From contig JAKCOZ010000250.1 in assembly GCA_022605955.1 (NCBI GenBank), positions 62,001 to 126,000 of the forward strand: 64,000 nucleotides of DNA. The letters are read 5' to 3'. The notes under the pieces were generated by a model. The model saw only the letters and a program-made list of their open reading frames with translations, did no database searches and was not told the DNA's origin. The DNA is from Rallus limicola. Its lineage: Eukaryota; Chordata; Aves; Gruiformes; Rallidae. Positions 11,300 through 24,826 of the stretch are shown piece by piece (position 1 is the first letter of the stretch; each line of letters starts with the position of its first letter). A program made the position numbers and the translations under genes.

Positions 11300-14200
11300 C
11301 GAGAAAAGCACCATAGGAGGTTCCAGGCATGTTCCCTCTTTCCAGGCAAAGGAAAAGGCTGAGAGCCAAAGTGACAGGGTCTGCTCGTGTGTCCTGTTAG
11401 GAGGTTTCAGACAAGCTATGCCTTTCAGGCCTAGCTTCTTTACTTTGGGAGTTATTGCTGGACGTTTAGCATGTTTTGAACTGCAGTCTGCTAGGGCCGA
11501 GAAAAGCACCGTAGGAGGTTCCAGGCATGTTCCCTCTTTCCAGGCAAAGGAAAAGGCTGAGAGCCAAAGTGACAGGGTCTGCTCGTGTGTCCTGTTAGGA
11601 GGTTTCAGACAAGCTATGCCTTTCAGGCCTAGCTTCTTTACTTTGGGAGTTATTGCTGGACGTTTAGCATGTTTTGAACTGCAGTCTGCTAGGGCCGAGA
11701 AAAGCACCGTAGGAGGTTCCAGGCATGTTCCCTCTTTCCAGGCAAAGGAAAAGGCTGAGAGCCAAAGTGACAGGGTCTGCTCGTGTGTCCTGTTAGGAGG
11801 TTTCAGACAAGCTATGCCTTTCAGGCCTAGCTTCTTTACTTTGGGAGTTATTGCTGGACGTTTAGCATGTTTTGAAATGCAGTCTGCTAGGGCCGAGAAA
11901 AGCACCGTAGGAGGTTCCAGGCATGTTCCCTCTTTCCAGGCAAAGGAAAAGGCTGAGAGCCAAAGTGACAGGGTCTGCTCGTGTGTCCTGTTAGGAGGTT
12001 TCAGACAAGCTATGCCTTTCAGGCCTAGCTTCTTTACTTTGGGAGTTATTGCTGGACGTTTAGCATGTTTTGAACTGCAGTCTGCTAGGGCCGAGAAAAG
12101 CACCATAGGAGGTTCCAGGCATGTTCCCTCTTTCCAGGCAAAGGAAAAGGCTGAGAGCCAAAGTGACAGGGTCTGCTCGTGTGTCCTGTTAGGAGGTTTC
12201 AGACAAGCTATGCCTTTCAGGCCTAGCTTCTTTACTTTGGGAGTTATTGCTGGACGTTTAGCATGTTTTGAACTGCAGTCTGCTAGGGCCGAGAAAAGCA
12301 CCGTAGGAGGTTCCAGGCATGTTCCCTCTTTCCAGGCAAAGGAAAAGGCTGAGAGCCAAAGTGACAGGGTCTGCTCGTGTGTCCTGTTAGGAGGTTTCAG
12401 ACAAGCTATGCCTTTCAGGCCTAGCTTCTTTACTTTGGGAGTTATTGCTGGACGTTTAGCATGTTTTGAACTGCAGTCTGCTAGGGCCGAGAAAAGCACC
12501 GTAGGAGGTTCCAGGCATGTTCCCTCTTTCCAGGCAAAGGAAAAGGCTGAGAGCCAAAGTGACAGGGTCTGCTCGTGTGTCCTGTTAGGAGGTTTCAGAC
12601 AAGCTATGCCTTTCAGGCCTAGCTTCTTTACTTTGGGAGTTATTGCTGGACGTTTAGCATGTTTTGAACTGCAGTCTGCTAGGGCCGAGAAAAGCACCGT
12701 AGGAGGTTCCAGGCATGTTCCCTCTTTCCAGGCAAAGGAAAAGGCTGAGAGCCAAAGTGACAGGCTCTGCTCGTGTGTCCTGTTAGGAGGTTTCAGACAA
12801 GCTATGCCTTTCAGGCCTAGCTTCTTTTCTTTGGGAGTTATTGCTGGACGTTTAGCATGTTTTGAACTGCAGTCTGCTAGGGCCGAGAAAAGCACCGTAG
12901 GAGGTTCCAGGCATGTTCCCTCTTTCCAGGCAAAGGGAAAAGGCTGAGAGCCAAAGTGACAGGGTCTACTCGTGTGTCCTGTTAGGAGGTTTCAGACAAG
13001 CTATGCCTTTCATGCCTAGCTTCTTTACTTTGGGAGTTATTGCTGGACGTTGAGCATGTTTTGAACTGCAGTCTGCTAGGGCCGAGAAAAGCACCGTAGG
13101 AGGTTCCAGGCATGTTCCCTCTTTCCAGGCAAAGGAAAAGGCTGAGAGCCAAAGTGACAGGGTCTGCTCGTGTGTCCTGTTAGGAGGTTTCAGACAAGCT
13201 ATGCCTTTCAGGCCTAGCTTCTTTACTTTGGGAGTTATTGCTGGACGTTTAGCATGTTTTGAACTGCAGTCTGCTAGGGCCGAGAAAAGCACCGTAGGAG
13301 GTTCCAGGCATGTTCCCTCTTTCCAGGCAAAGGAAAAGGCTGAGAGCCAAAGTGACAGGGTCTGCTCGTGTGTCCTGTTAGGAGGTTTCAGACAAGCTAT
13401 GCCTTTCAGGCCTAGCTTCTTTACTTTGGGAGTTATTGCTGGACGTTTAGCATGTTTTGAACTGCAGTCTGCTAGGGCCGAGAAAAGCACCGTAGGAGGT
13501 TCCAGGCATGTTCCCTCTTTCCAGGCAAAGGAAAAGGCTGAGAGCCAAAGTGACAGGGTCTGCTCGTGTGTCCTGTTAGGAGGTTTCAGACAAGCTATGC
13601 CTTTCAGGCCTAGCTTCTTTACTTTGGGAGTTATTGCTGGACGTTTAGCATGTTTTGAACTGCAGTCTGCTAGGGCCGAGAAAAGCACCGTAGGAGGTTC
13701 CAGGCATGTTCCCTCTTTCCAGGCAAAGGAAAAGGCTGAGAGCCAAAGTGACAGGGTCTGCTCGTGTGTCCTGTTAGGAGGTTTCAGACAAGCTATGCCT
13801 TTCAGGCCTAGCTTCTTTACTTTGGGAGTTATTGCTGGACGTTTAGCATGTTTTGAACTGCAGTCTGCTAGGGCCGAGAAAAGCACCGTAGGAGGTTCCA
13901 GGCATGTTCCCTCTTTCCAGGCAAAGGAAAAGGCTGAGAGCCAAAGTGACAGGGTCTGCTCGTGTGTCCTGTTAGGAGGTTTCAGACAAGCTATGCCTTT
14001 CAGGCCTAGCTTCTTTACTTTGGGAGTTATTGCTGGACGTTTAGCATGTTTTGAACTGCAGTCTGCTAGGGCCGAGAAAAGCACCGTAGGAGGTTCCAGG
14101 CATGTTCCCTCTTTCCAGGCAAAGGAAAAGGCTGAGAGCCAAAGTGACAGGGTCTGCTCGTGTGTCCTGTTAGGAGGTTTCAGACAAGCTATGCCTTTCA

Positions 14201-15745
14201 GGCCTAGCTTCTTTACTTTGGGAGTTATTGCTGGACGTTGAGCATGTTTTGAACTGCAGTCTGCTAGGGCCGAGAAAAGCACCGTAGGAGGTTCCAGGCA
14301 TGTTCCCTCTTTCCAGGCAAAGGAAAAGGCTGAGAGCCAAAGTGACAGGGTCTGCTCGTGTGTCCTGTTAGGAGGTTTCAGACAAGCTATGCCTTTCAGG
14401 CCTAGCTTCTTTACTTTGGGAGTTATTGCTGGACGTTTAGCATGTTTTGAACTGCAGTCTGCTAGGGCCGAGAAAAGCACCGTAGGAGGTTCCAGGCATG
14501 TTCCCTCTTTCCAGGCAAAGGAAAAGGCTGAGAGCCAAAGTGACAGGGTCTGCTCGTGTGTCCTGTTAGGAGGTTTCAGACAAGCTATGCCTTTCAGGCC
14601 TAGCTTCTTTACTTTGGGAGTTATTGCTGGACGTTTAGCATGTTTTGAACTGCAGTCTGCTAGGGCCGAGAAAAGCACCGTAGGAGGTTCCAGGCATGTT
14701 CCCTCTTTCCAGGCAAAGGAAAAGGCTGAGAGCCAAAGTGACAGGGTCTGCTCGTGTGTCCTGTTAGGAGGTTTCAGACAAGCTATGCCTTTCAGGCCTA
14801 GCTTCTTTACTTTGGGAGTTATTGCTGGACGTTTAGCATGTTTTGAACTGCAGTCTGCTAGGGCCGAGAAAAGCACCATAGGAGGTTCCAGGCATGTTCC
14901 CTCTTTCCAGGCAAAGGAAAAGGCTGAGAGCCAAAGTGACAGGGTCTGCTCGTGTGTCCTGTTAGGAGGTTTCAGACAAGCTATGCCTTTCAGGCCTAGC
15001 TTCTTTACTTTGGGAGTTATTGCTGGACGTTTAGCATGTTTTGAACTGCAGTCTGCTAGGGCCGAGAAAAGCACCGTAGGAGGTTCCAGGCATGTTCCCT
15101 CTTTCCAGGCAAAGGAAAAGGCTGAGAGCCAAAGTGACAGGGTCTGCTCGTGTGTCCTGTTAGGAGGTTTCAGACAAGCTATGCCTTTCAGGCCTAGCTT
15201 CTTTACTTTGGGAGTTATTGCTGGACGTTTAGCATGTTTTGAACTGCAGTCTGCTAGGGCCGAGAAAAGCACCGTAGGAGGTTCCAGGCATGTTCCCTCT
15301 TTCCAGGCAAAGGAAAAGGCTGAGAGCCAAAGTGACAGGGTCTGCTCGTGTGTCCTGTTAGGAGGTTTCAGACAAGCTATGCCTTTCAGGCCTAGCTTCT
15401 TTACTTTGGGAGTTATTGCTGGACGTTTAGCATGTTTTGAACTGCAGTCTGCTAGGGCCGAGAAAAGCACCGTAGGAGGTTCCAGGCATGTTCCCTCTTT
15501 CCAGGCAAAGGAAAAGGCTGAGAGCCAAAGTGACAGGGTCTGCTCGTGTGTCCTGTTAGGAGGTTTCAGACAAGCTATGCCTTTCAGGCCTAGCTTCTTT
15601 TCTTTGGGAGTTATTGCTGGACGTTTAGCATGTTTTGAACTGCAGTCTGCTAGGGCCGAGAAAAGCACCGTAGGAGGTTCCAGGCATGTTCCCTCTTTCC
15701 AGGCAAAGGGAAAAGGCTGAGAGCCAAAGTGACAGGGTCTACTCG
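11300..15745. repeat. 14-monomer (2,773-bp) HOR
   Basis: A chain of linked markers is repeated at an offset of 2,773 bp (14 x 198 + 1). 'ccAtaggagg' is found at 12,105 and 14,878. 'cttcttTtctttggg', the extra G and 'ggtctActcg' follow together at about 12.83, 12.94 and 12.97 kb, and again at about 15.60, 15.71 and 15.74 kb. The same three-marker chain also occurs once more upstream at about 8.67, 8.77 and 8.81 kb, 21 monomers before the 12.9-kb copy. 'caggCtctg' at about 8,208 and 12,763 supports that older link. 'ccAtaggagg' is also present at 11,313, four monomers before 12,105. Confidence 0.8.
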
Positions 15746-17605
15746 TGTGTCCTGTTAGGAGGTTTCAGACAAGCTATGCCTTTCAGGCCTAGCTTCTTTA
15801 CTTTGGGAGTTATTGCTGGACGTTTAGCATGTTTTGAACTGCAGTCTGCTAGGGCCGAGAAAAGCACCGTAGGAGGTTCCAGGCATGTTCCCTCTTTCCA
15901 GGCAAAGGAAAAGGCTGAGAGCCAAAGTGACAGGGTCTGCTCGTGTGTCCTGTTAGGAGGTTTCAGACAAGCTATGCCTTTCAGGCCTAGCTTCTTTACT
16001 TTGGGAGTTATTGCTGGACGTTTAGCATGTTTTGAACTGCAGTCTGCTAGGGCCGAGAAAAGCACCGTAGGAGGTTCCAGGCATGTTCCCTCTTTCCAGG
16101 CAAAGGAAAAGGCTGAGAGCCAAAGTGACAGGGTCTGCTCGTGTGTCCTGTTAGGAGGTTTCAGACAAGCTATGCCTTTCAGGCCTAGCTTCTTTACTTT
16201 GGGAGTTATTGCTGGACGTTTAGCATGTTTTGAACTGCAGTCTGCTAGGGCCGAGAAAAGCACCGTAGGAGGTTCCAGGCATGTTCCCTCTTTCCAGGCA
16301 AAGGAAAAGGCTGAGAGCCAAAGTGACAGGGTCTGCTTGTGTGTCCTGTTAGGAGGTTTCAGACAAGCTATGCCTTTCAGGCCTAGCTTCTTTACTTTGG
16401 GAGTTATTGCTGGACGTTTAGCATGTTTTGAACTGCAGTCTGCTAGGGCCGAGAAAAGCACCGTAGGAGGTTCCAGGCATGTTCCCTCTTTCCAGGCAAA
16501 GGAAAAGGCTGAGAGCCAAAGTGACAGGGTCTGCTCGTGTGTCCTGTTAGGAGGTTTCAGACAAGCTATGCCTTTCAGGCCTAGCTTCTTTACTTTGGGA
16601 GTTATTGCTGGACGTTTAGCATGTTTTGAACTGCAGTCTGCCAGGGCCGAGAAAAGCACCGTAGGAGGTTCCAGGCATGTTCCCTCTTTCCAGGCAAAGG
16701 AAAAGGCTGAGAGCCAAAGTGACAGGGTCTGCTCGTGTGTCCTGTTAGGAGGTTTCAGACAAGCTATGCCTTTCAGGCCTAGCTTCTTTACTTTGGGAGT
16801 TATTGCTGGACGTTTAGCATGTTTTGAACTGCAGTCTGCTAGGGCCGAGAAAAGCACCGTAGGAGGTTCCAGGCATGTTCCCTCTTTCCAGGCAAAGGAA
16901 AAGGCTGAGAGCCAAAGTGACAGGGTCTGCTCGTGTGTCCTGTTAGGAGGTTTCAGACAAGCTATGCCTTTCAGGCCTAGCTTCTTTACTTTGGCAGTTA
17001 TTGCTGGACGTTTAGCATGTTTTGAACTGCAGTCTGCTAGGGCCGAGAAAAGCACCGTAGGAGGTTCCAGGCATGTTCCCTCTTTCCAGGCAAAGGAAAA
17101 GGCTGAGAGCCAAAGTGACAGGGTCTGCTCGTGTGTCCTGTTAGGAGGTTTCAGACAAGCTATGCCTTTCAGGCCTAGCTTCTTTACTTTGGGAGTTACT
17201 GCTGGACGTTTAGCATGTTTTGAACTGCAGTCTGCTAGGGCCGAGAAAAGTACCGTAGGAGGTTCCAGGCATGTTCCCTCTTTCCAGGCAAAGGAAAAGG
17301 CTGAGAGCCAAAGTGACAGGGTCTGCTCGTGTGTCCTGTTAGGAGGTTTCAGACAAGCTATGCCTTTCAGGCCTAGCTTCTTTACTTTGGGAGTTATTGT
17401 TGGACGTTTAGCATGTTTTGAACTGCAGTCTGCTAGGGCCGAGAAAAGCACCGTAGGAGGTTCCAGGCATGTTCCCTCTTTCCAGGCAAAGGAAAAGGCT
17501 GAGAGCCAAAGTGACAGGGTCTGCTCGTGTGTCCTGTTAGGAGGTTTCAGACAAGCTATGCCTTTCATGCCTAGCTTCTTTACTTTGGGAGTTATTGCTG
17601 GACGT

Positions 17606-18694
17606 TTAGCATGTTTTGAACTGCAGTCTGCTAGGGCCGAGAAAAGCACCGTAGGAGGTTCCAGGCATGTTCCCTCTTTCCAGGCAAAGGGAAAAGGCTG
17701 AGAGCCAAAGTGACAGGGTCTGCTCGTGTGTCCTGTTAGGAGGTTTCAGACAAGCTATGCCTTTCAGGCCTAGCTTCTTTACTTTGGGAGTTATTGCTGG
17801 ACGTTTAGCATGTTTTGAACTGCAGTCTGCTAGGGCCGAGAAAAGCACCGTAGGAGGTTCCAGGCATGTTCCCTCTTTCCAGGCAAAGGGAAAAGGCTGA
17901 GAGCCAAAGTGACAGGGTCTGCTCGTGTGTCCTGTTAGGAGGTTTCAGACAAGCTATGCCTTTCAGGCCTAGCTTCTTTACTTTGGGAGTTATTGCTGGA
18001 CGTTTAGCATGTTTTGAACTGCAGTCTGCTAGGGCCGAGAAAAGCACCGTAGGAGGTTCCAGGCATGTTCCCTCTTTCCAGGCAAAGGAAAAGGCTGAGA
18101 GCCAAAGTGACAGGGTCTGCTCGTGTGTCCTGTTAGGAGGTTTCAGACAAGCTATGCCTTTCAGGCCTAGCTTCTTTACTTTGGGAGTTATTGCTGGACG
18201 TTTAGCATGTTTTGAACTGCAGTCTGCTAGGGCCGAGAAAAGCACCGTAGGAGGTTCCAGGCATGTTCCCTCTTTCCAGGCAAAGGAAAAGGCTGAGAGC
18301 CAAAGTGACAGGGTCTGCTCGTGTGTCCTGTTAGGAGGTTTCAGACAAGCTATGCCTTTCAGGCCTAGCTTCTTTACTTTGGGAGTTATTGCTGGACGTT
18401 TAGCATGTTTTGAACTGCAGTCTGCTAGGGCCGAGAAAAGCACCGTAGGAGGTTCCAGGCATGTTCCCTCTTTCCAGGCAAAGGGAAAAGGCTGAGAGCC
18501 AAAGTGACAGGGTCTGCTCGTGTGTCCTGTTAGGAGGTTTCAGACAAGCTATGCCTTTCAGGCCTAGCTTCTTTACTTTGGGAGTTATTGCTGGACGTTT
18601 AGCATGTTTTGAACTGCAGTCTGCTAGGGCCGAGAAAAGCACCGTAGGAGGTTCCAGGCATGTTCCCTCTTTCCAGGCAAAGGGAAAAGGCTGA
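17606..18694. repeat. 4-monomer (794-bp) HOR with paired 199-bp monomers
   Basis: Extra-G markers come as doublets one monomer apart, 17,689/17,888 and 18,483/18,682, and the doublets are 794 bp apart (4 x 198 + 2). Forward and reverse translations around the two doublets are identical over 77 to 80 codons, which means the DNA copies are essentially the same. A third doublet at 19,674/19,873 has the same form but a longer spacing. Confidence 0.8.
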
Positions 18695-19309
18695 GAGCCA
18701 AAGTGACAGGGTCTGCTCGTGTGTCCTGTTAGGAGGTTTCAGACAAGCTATGCCTTTCAGGCCTAGCTTCTTTACTTTGGGAGTTATTGCTGGACGTTTA
18801 GCATGTTTTGAACTGCAGTCTGCTAGGGCCGAGAAAAGCACGGTAGGAGGTTCCAGGCATGTTCCCTCTTTCCAGGCAAAGGAAAAGGCTGAGAGCCAAA
18901 GTGACAGGGTCTGCTCGTGTGTCCTGTTAGGAGGTTTCAGACAAGCTATGCCTTTCAGGCCTAGCTTCTTTACTTTGGGAGTTATTGCTGGACGTTTAGC
19001 ACGTTTTGAACTGCAGTCTGCTAGGGCCAAGAAAAGCACGGTAGGAGGTTCCAGGCATGTTCCCTCTTTCCAGGCAAAGGAAAAGGCTGAGAGCCAAAGT
19101 GACAGGGTCTGCTTGTGTGTCCTGTTAGGAGGTTTCAGACAAGCTATGCCTTTCAGGCCTAGCTTCTTTACTTTGCGAGTTATTGCTGGACGTTTAGCAT
19201 GTTTTGAACTGCAGTCTGCTAGGGCCGAGAAAAGCACCGTAGGAGGTTCCAGGCATGTTCCCTCTTTCCAGGCAAAGGAAAAGGCTGAGAGCCAAAGTGA
19301 CAGGGTCTG

Positions 19310-19345
19310 CTCATGTGTCCTGTTAATGGGGTTTCAGACAAGCTA
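19310..19345. other. Locally aberrant monomer segment
   Basis: In this monomer 'ctgttaggaggtttc' is replaced by 'ctgttaatggggtttc', adding one base, and the following bases read 'atgtctttcaggactag' instead of the usual 'atgcctttcaggcctag'. It is the only cluster of several changes within about 30 bp outside the indel-rich stretch at 33.7-37.7 kb. It may be a local gene-conversion scar or an assembly error; I cannot choose. Confidence 0.55.
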
Positions 19346-20467
19346 TGTCTTTCAGGACTAGCTTCTTTACTTTGGGAGTTATTGCTGGACGTTTAGCATG
19401 TTTTGAACTGCAGTCTGCTAGGGCCGAGAAAAGCACCGTAGGAGGTTCCAGGCATGTTCCCTCTTTCCAGGCAAAGGAAAAGGCTGAGAGCCAAAGTGAC
19501 AGGGTCTGCTCGTGTGTCCTGTTAGGAGGTTTCAGACAAGCTATGCCTTTCAGGCCTAGATTCTTTTCTTTGGGAGTTATTGCTGGACGTTTAGCATGTT
19601 TTGAACTGCAGTCTGCTAGGGCTGAGAAAAGCACCGTAGGAGGTTCCAGGCATGTTCCCTCTTTCCAGGCAAAGGGAAAAGGCTGAGAGCCAAAGTGACA
19701 GGGTCTGCTCGTGTGTCCTGTTAGGAGGTTTCAGACAAGCTATGCCTTTCAGGCCTAGCTTCTTTACTTTGGGAGTTATTGCTGGACGTTTAGCATGTTT
19801 TGAACTGCAGTCTGCTAGGGCCGAGAAAAGCACCGTAGGAGGTTCCAGGCATGTTCCCTCTTTCCAGGCAAAGGGAAAAGGCTGAGAGCCAAAGTGACAG
19901 GGTCTGCTCTTGTGTCCTGTTAGGAGGTTTCAGACAAGCTATGCCTTTCAGGCCTAGCTTCTTTACTTTGGGAGTTATTGCTGGACGTTTAGCATGTGTT
20001 GAACTGCAGTCTGCTAGGGCCGAGAAAAGCACCGTAGGAGGTTCCAGGCATGTTCCCTCTTTCCAGGCAAAGGAAAAGGCTGAGAGCCAAAGTGACAGGG
20101 TCTGCTCGTGTGTCCTGTTAGGAGGTTTCAGACAAGCTATGCCTTTCAGGCCTAGCTTCTTTACTTTGGGAGTTATTGCTGGACGTTTAGCATGTTTTGA
20201 ACTGCAGTCTGCTAGGGCCGAGAAAAGCACCGTAGGAGGTTCCAGGCATGTTCCCTCTTTCCAGGCAAAGGAAAAGGCTGAGAGCCAAAGTGACAGGGTC
20301 TGCTCGTGTGTCCTGTTAGGAGGTTTCAGACAAGCTATGCCTTTCAGGCCTAGCTTCTTTACTTTGGGAGTTATTGCTGGACGTTTAGCATGTTTTGAAC
20401 TGCAGTCTGCTAGGGCCGAGAAAAGCACCGTAGGAGGTTCCAGGCATGTTCCCTCTTTCCAGGCAAA

Positions 20468-23400
20468 GGGAAAAGGCTGAGAGCCAAAGTGACAGGGTCT
20501 GCTCGTGTGTCCTGTTAGGAGGTTTCAGACAAGCTATGCCTTTCAGGCCTAGCTTCTTTACTTTGGGAGTTATTGCTGGACGTTTAGCATGTGTTGAACT
20601 GCAGTCTGCTAGGGCCGAGAAAAGCACCGTAGGAGGTTCCAGGCATGTTCCCTCTTTCCAGGCAAAGGAAAAGGCTGAGAGCCAAAGTGACAGGGTCTGC
20701 TCGTGTGTCCTGTTAGGAGGTTTCAGACAAGCTATGCCTTTCAGGCCTAGCTTCTTTTCTTTGGGAGTTATTGCTGGAAGTTTAGCATGTTTTGAACTGC
20801 AGTCTGCTAGGGCCGAGAAAAGCACCGTAGGAGGTTCCAGGCATGTTCCCTCTTTCCAGGCAAAGGAAAAGGCTGAGAGCCAAAGTGACAGGGTCTGCTC
20901 GTGTGTCCTGTTAGGAGGTTTCAGACAAGCTATGCCTTTCAGGCCTAGCTTCTTTACTTTGGGAGTTATTGCTGGACGTTTAGCATGTTTTGAACTGCAG
21001 TCTGCTAGGGCCGAGAAAAGCACCGTAGGAGGTTCCAGGCATGTTCCCTCTTTCCAGGCAAAGGAAAAGGCTGAGAGCCAAAGTGACAGGGTCTGCTCGT
21101 GTGTCCTGTTAGGAGGTTTCAGACAAGCTATGCCTTTCAGGCCTAGCTTCATTACTTTGGGAGTTATTGCTGGACGTTTAGCATGTGTTGAACTGCAGTC
21201 TGCTAGGGCCGAGAAAAGCACCGTAGGAGGTTCCAGGCATGTTCCCTCTTTCCAGGCAAAGGAAAAGGCTGAGAGCCAAAGTGACAGGGTCTGCTCGTGT
21301 GTCCTGTTAGGAGGTTTCAGACAAGCTATGCCTTTCAGGCCTAGCTTCTTTACTTTGGGAGTTACTGCTGGACGTTTAGCATGTTTTGAACTGCAGTCTG
21401 CTAGGGCCGAGAAAAGCACCGTAGGAGGTTCCAGGCATGTTCCCTCTTTCCAGGCAAAGGAAAAGGCTGAGAGCCAAAGTGACAGGGTCTGCTCGTGTGT
21501 CCTCTTAGGAGGTTTCAGACAAGCTATGCCTTTCAGGCCTAGCTTCTTTACTTTGGGAGTTATTGCTGGACGTTTAGCATGTTTTGAACTGCAGTCTGCT
21601 AGGGCCGAGAAAAGCACCGTAGGAGGTTCCAGGCATGTTCCCTCTTTCCAGGCAAAGGAAAAGGCTGAGAGCCAAAGTGACAGGGTCTGCTCGTGTGTCC
21701 TGTTAGGAGGTTTCAGACAAGCTATGCCTTTCAGGCCTAGCTTCTTTACTTTGGGAGTTATTGCTGGACGTTTAGCATGTTTTGAACTGCAGTCTGCTAG
21801 GGCCGAGAAAAGCACGGTAGGAGGTTCCAGGCATGTTCCCTCTTTCCAGGCAAAGGAAAAGTCTGAGAGCCAAAGTGACAGGGTCTGCTCGTGTGTCCTG
21901 TTAGGAGGTTTCAGACAAGCTATGCCTTTCAGGCCTAGCTTCTTTACTTTGGGAGTTATTGCTGGACGTTTAGCATGTTTTGAACTGCAGTCTGCTAGGG
22001 CAGAGAAAAGCACCGTAGGAGGTTCCAGGCATGTTCCCTCTTTCCAGGCAAAGGAAAAGGCTGAGAGCCAAAGTGAAAGGGTCTGCTCGTGTGTCCTGTT
22101 AGGAGGTTTCAGACAAGCTATGCCTTTCATGCCTAGCTTCTTTACTTTGGGAGTTATTGCTGGACGTTTAGCATGTTTTGAACTGCAGTCTGCTAGGGCT
22201 GAGAAAAGCACCGTAGGAGGTTCCAGGCATGTTCCCTCTTTCCAGGCAAAGGAAAAGGCTGAGAGCCAAAGTGACAGGGTCTGCTCGTGTGTCCTGTTAG
22301 GAGGTTTCAGACAAGCTATGCCTTTCAGGCCTAGCTTCTTTACTTTGGGAGTTATTGCTGGACGTTTAGCATGTTTTGAACTGCAGTCTGCTAGGGCCGA
22401 GAAAAGCACCGTAGGAGGTTCCAGGCATGTTCCCTCTTTCCAGGCAAAGGGATAAGGCTGAGAGCCAAAGTGACAGGGTCTGCTCGTGTGTCCTGTTAGG
22501 AGGTTTCAGACAAGCTATGCCTTTCAGGCCTAGCTTCTTTACTTTGGGAGTTATTGCTGGACGTTTAGCATGTGTTGAACTGCAGTCTGCTAGGGCCGAG
22601 AAAAGCACCGTAGGAGGTTCCAGGCATGTTCCCTCTTTCCAGGCAAAGGAAAAGGCTGAGAGCCAAAGTGACAGGGTCTGCTCGTGTGTCCTGTTAGGAG
22701 GTTTCAGACAAGCTATGCCTTTCAGGCCTAGATTCTTTTCTTTGGGAGTTATTGCTGGAAGTTTAGCATGTTTTGAACTGCAGTCTGCTAGGGCCGAGAA
22801 AAGCACCGTAGGAGGTTCCAGGCATGTTCCCTCTTTCCAGGCAAAGGAAAAGGCTGAGAGCCAAAGTGACAGGGTCTGCTCGTGTGTCCTGTTAGGAGGT
22901 TTCAGACAAGCTATGCCTTTCAGGCCTAGCTTCTTTACTTTGGGAGTTATTGCTGGACGTTTAGCATGTTTTGAACTGCAGTCTGCTAGGGCCGAGAAAA
23001 GCACCGTAGGAGGTTCCAGGCATGTTCCCTCTTTCCAGGCAAAGGAAAAGGCTGAGAGCCAAAGTGACAGGGTCTGCTCGTGTGTCCTGTTAGGAGGTTT
23101 CAGACAAGCTATGCCTTTCAGGCCTAGCTTCTTTACTTTGGGAGTTATTGCTGGACGTTTAGCATGTTTTGAACTGCAGTCTGCTAGGGCCGAGAAAAGC
23201 ACCGTAGGAGGTTCCAGGCATGTTCCCTCTTTCCAGGCAAAGGAAAAGGCTGAGAGCCAAAGTGACAGGGTCTGCTCGTGTGTCCTGTTAGGAGGTTTCA
23301 GACAAGCTATGCCTTTCAGGCCTAGCTTCTTTACTTTGGGAGTTATTGCTGGACGTTTAGCATGTTTTGAACTGCAGTCTGCTAGGGCCGAGAAAAGCAC

Positions 23401-24826
23401 CGTAGGAGGTTCCAGGCATGTTCCCTCTTTCCAGGCAAAGGGAAAAGGCTGAGAGCCAAAGTGACAGGGTCTGCTCGTGTGTCCTGTTAGGAGGTTTCAG
23501 ACAAGCTATGCCTTTCAGGCCTAGCTTCTTTACTTTGGGAGTTATTGCTGGACGTTTAGCATGTGTTGAACTGCAGTCTGCTAGGGCCGAGAAAAGCACC
23601 GTAGGAGGTTCCAGGCATGTTCCCTCTTTCCAGGCAAAGGAAAAGGCTGAGAGCCAAAGTGACAGGGTCTGCTCGTGTGTCCTGTTAGGAGGTTTCAGAC
23701 AAGCTATGCCTTTCAGGCCTAGCTTCTTTACTTTGGGAGTTACTGCTGGACGTTTAGCATGTTTTGAACTGCAGTCTGCTAGGGCCGAGAAAAGCACCGT
23801 AGTAGGTTCCAGGCATGTTCCCTCTTTCCAGGCAAAGGAAAAGGCTGAGAGCCAAAGTGACAGGGTCTGCTCGTGTGTCCTGTTAGGAGGTTTCAGACAA
23901 GCTATGCCTTTCAGGCCTAGCTTCTTTACTTTGGGAGTTATTGCTGGACGTTTAGCATGTTTTGAACTGCAGTCTGCTAGGGCCGAGAAAAGCACCGTAG
24001 GAGGTTCCAGGCATGTTCCCTCTTTCCAGGCAAAGGAAAAGGCTGAGAGCCAAAGTGACAGGGTCTGCTCGTGTGTCCTGTTAGGAGGTTTCAGACAAGC
24101 TATGCCTTTCAGGCCTAGCTTCTTTACTTTGGGAGTTATTGCTGGACGTTTAGCATGTTTTGAACTGCAGTCTGCTAGGGCCGAGAAAAGCACGGTAGGA
24201 GGTTCCAGGCATGTTCCCTCTTTCCAGGCAAAGGAAAAGTCTGAGAGCCAAAGTGACAGGGTCTGCTCGTGTGTCCTGTTAGGAGGTTTCAGACAAGCTA
24301 TGCCTTTCAGGCCTAGCTTCTTTACTTTGGGAGTTATTGCTGGACGTTTAGCATGTTTTGAACTGCAGTCTGCTAGGGCAGAGAAAAGCACCGTAGGAGG
24401 TTCCAGGCATGTTCCCTCTTTCCAGGCAAAGGAAAAGGCTGAGAGCCAAAGTGACAGGGTCTGCTCGTGTGTCCTGTTAGGAGGTTTCAGACAAGCTATG
24501 CCTTTCAGGCCTAGCTTCTTTACTTTGGGAGTTATTGCTGGACGTTTAGCATGTTTTGAACTGCAGTCTGCTAGGGCCGAGAAAAGCACCGTAGGAGGTT
24601 CCAGGCATGTTCCCTCTTTCCAGGCAAAGGAAAAGGCTGAGAGCCAAAGTGACAGGGTCTGCTCGTGTGTCCTGTTAGGAGGTTTCAGACAAGCTATGCC
24701 TTTCAGGCCTAGCTTCTTTACTTTGGGAGTTATTGCTGGACGTTTAGCATGTTTTGAACTGCAGTCTGCTAGGGCCGAGAAAAGCACCGTAGGAGGTTCC
24801 AGGCATGTTCCCTCTTTCCAGGCAAA
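20468..24826. repeat. Overlapping 10- and 12-monomer HORs
   Basis: Two repeat offsets overlap. 'tttTctttggg' followed by 'ctggAagtttagc' occurs at about 20.76 kb and again at about 22.74 kb, 1,981 bp apart (10 monomers + 1). A second ordered set, 'catgtGttgaac' (21,187 and 23,565), 'gttaCtgctgg' (21,365 and 23,743), 'aaaagTctgag' (21,862 and 24,240) and 'agggcAgag' (22,002 and 24,380), is shifted by exactly 2,378 bp (12 monomers + 2). The 'catgtGttgaac' variant regularly sits in the monomer just after an extra-G monomer. This supports repeated unequal exchange with shifting breakpoints. Confidence 0.85.

Larger units (their letters stand above)
7189..23442. repeat. Subarray marked by 199-bp monomers (extra G, 'aaagggaaaa')
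   Basis: A one-base insertion changes 'aaaggaaaagg' to 'aaagggaaaagg' at 7,189, 8,774, 9,765, 9,964, 12,935, 15,708, 17,689, 17,888, 18,483, 18,682, 19,674, 19,873, 20,468 and 23,440. Apart from one unrelated extra base near 19,326 ('ttaatgggg'), gaps between markers equal a whole number of monomers plus one base: 8, 5, 1, 15, 14, 10, 1, 3, 1, 5, 1 and 3 monomers up to 20,468. The insertion was therefore spread by duplication of monomer groups and does not arise afresh each time. Each insertion shifts the reading frame and cuts the spurious open frames. Confidence 0.9.
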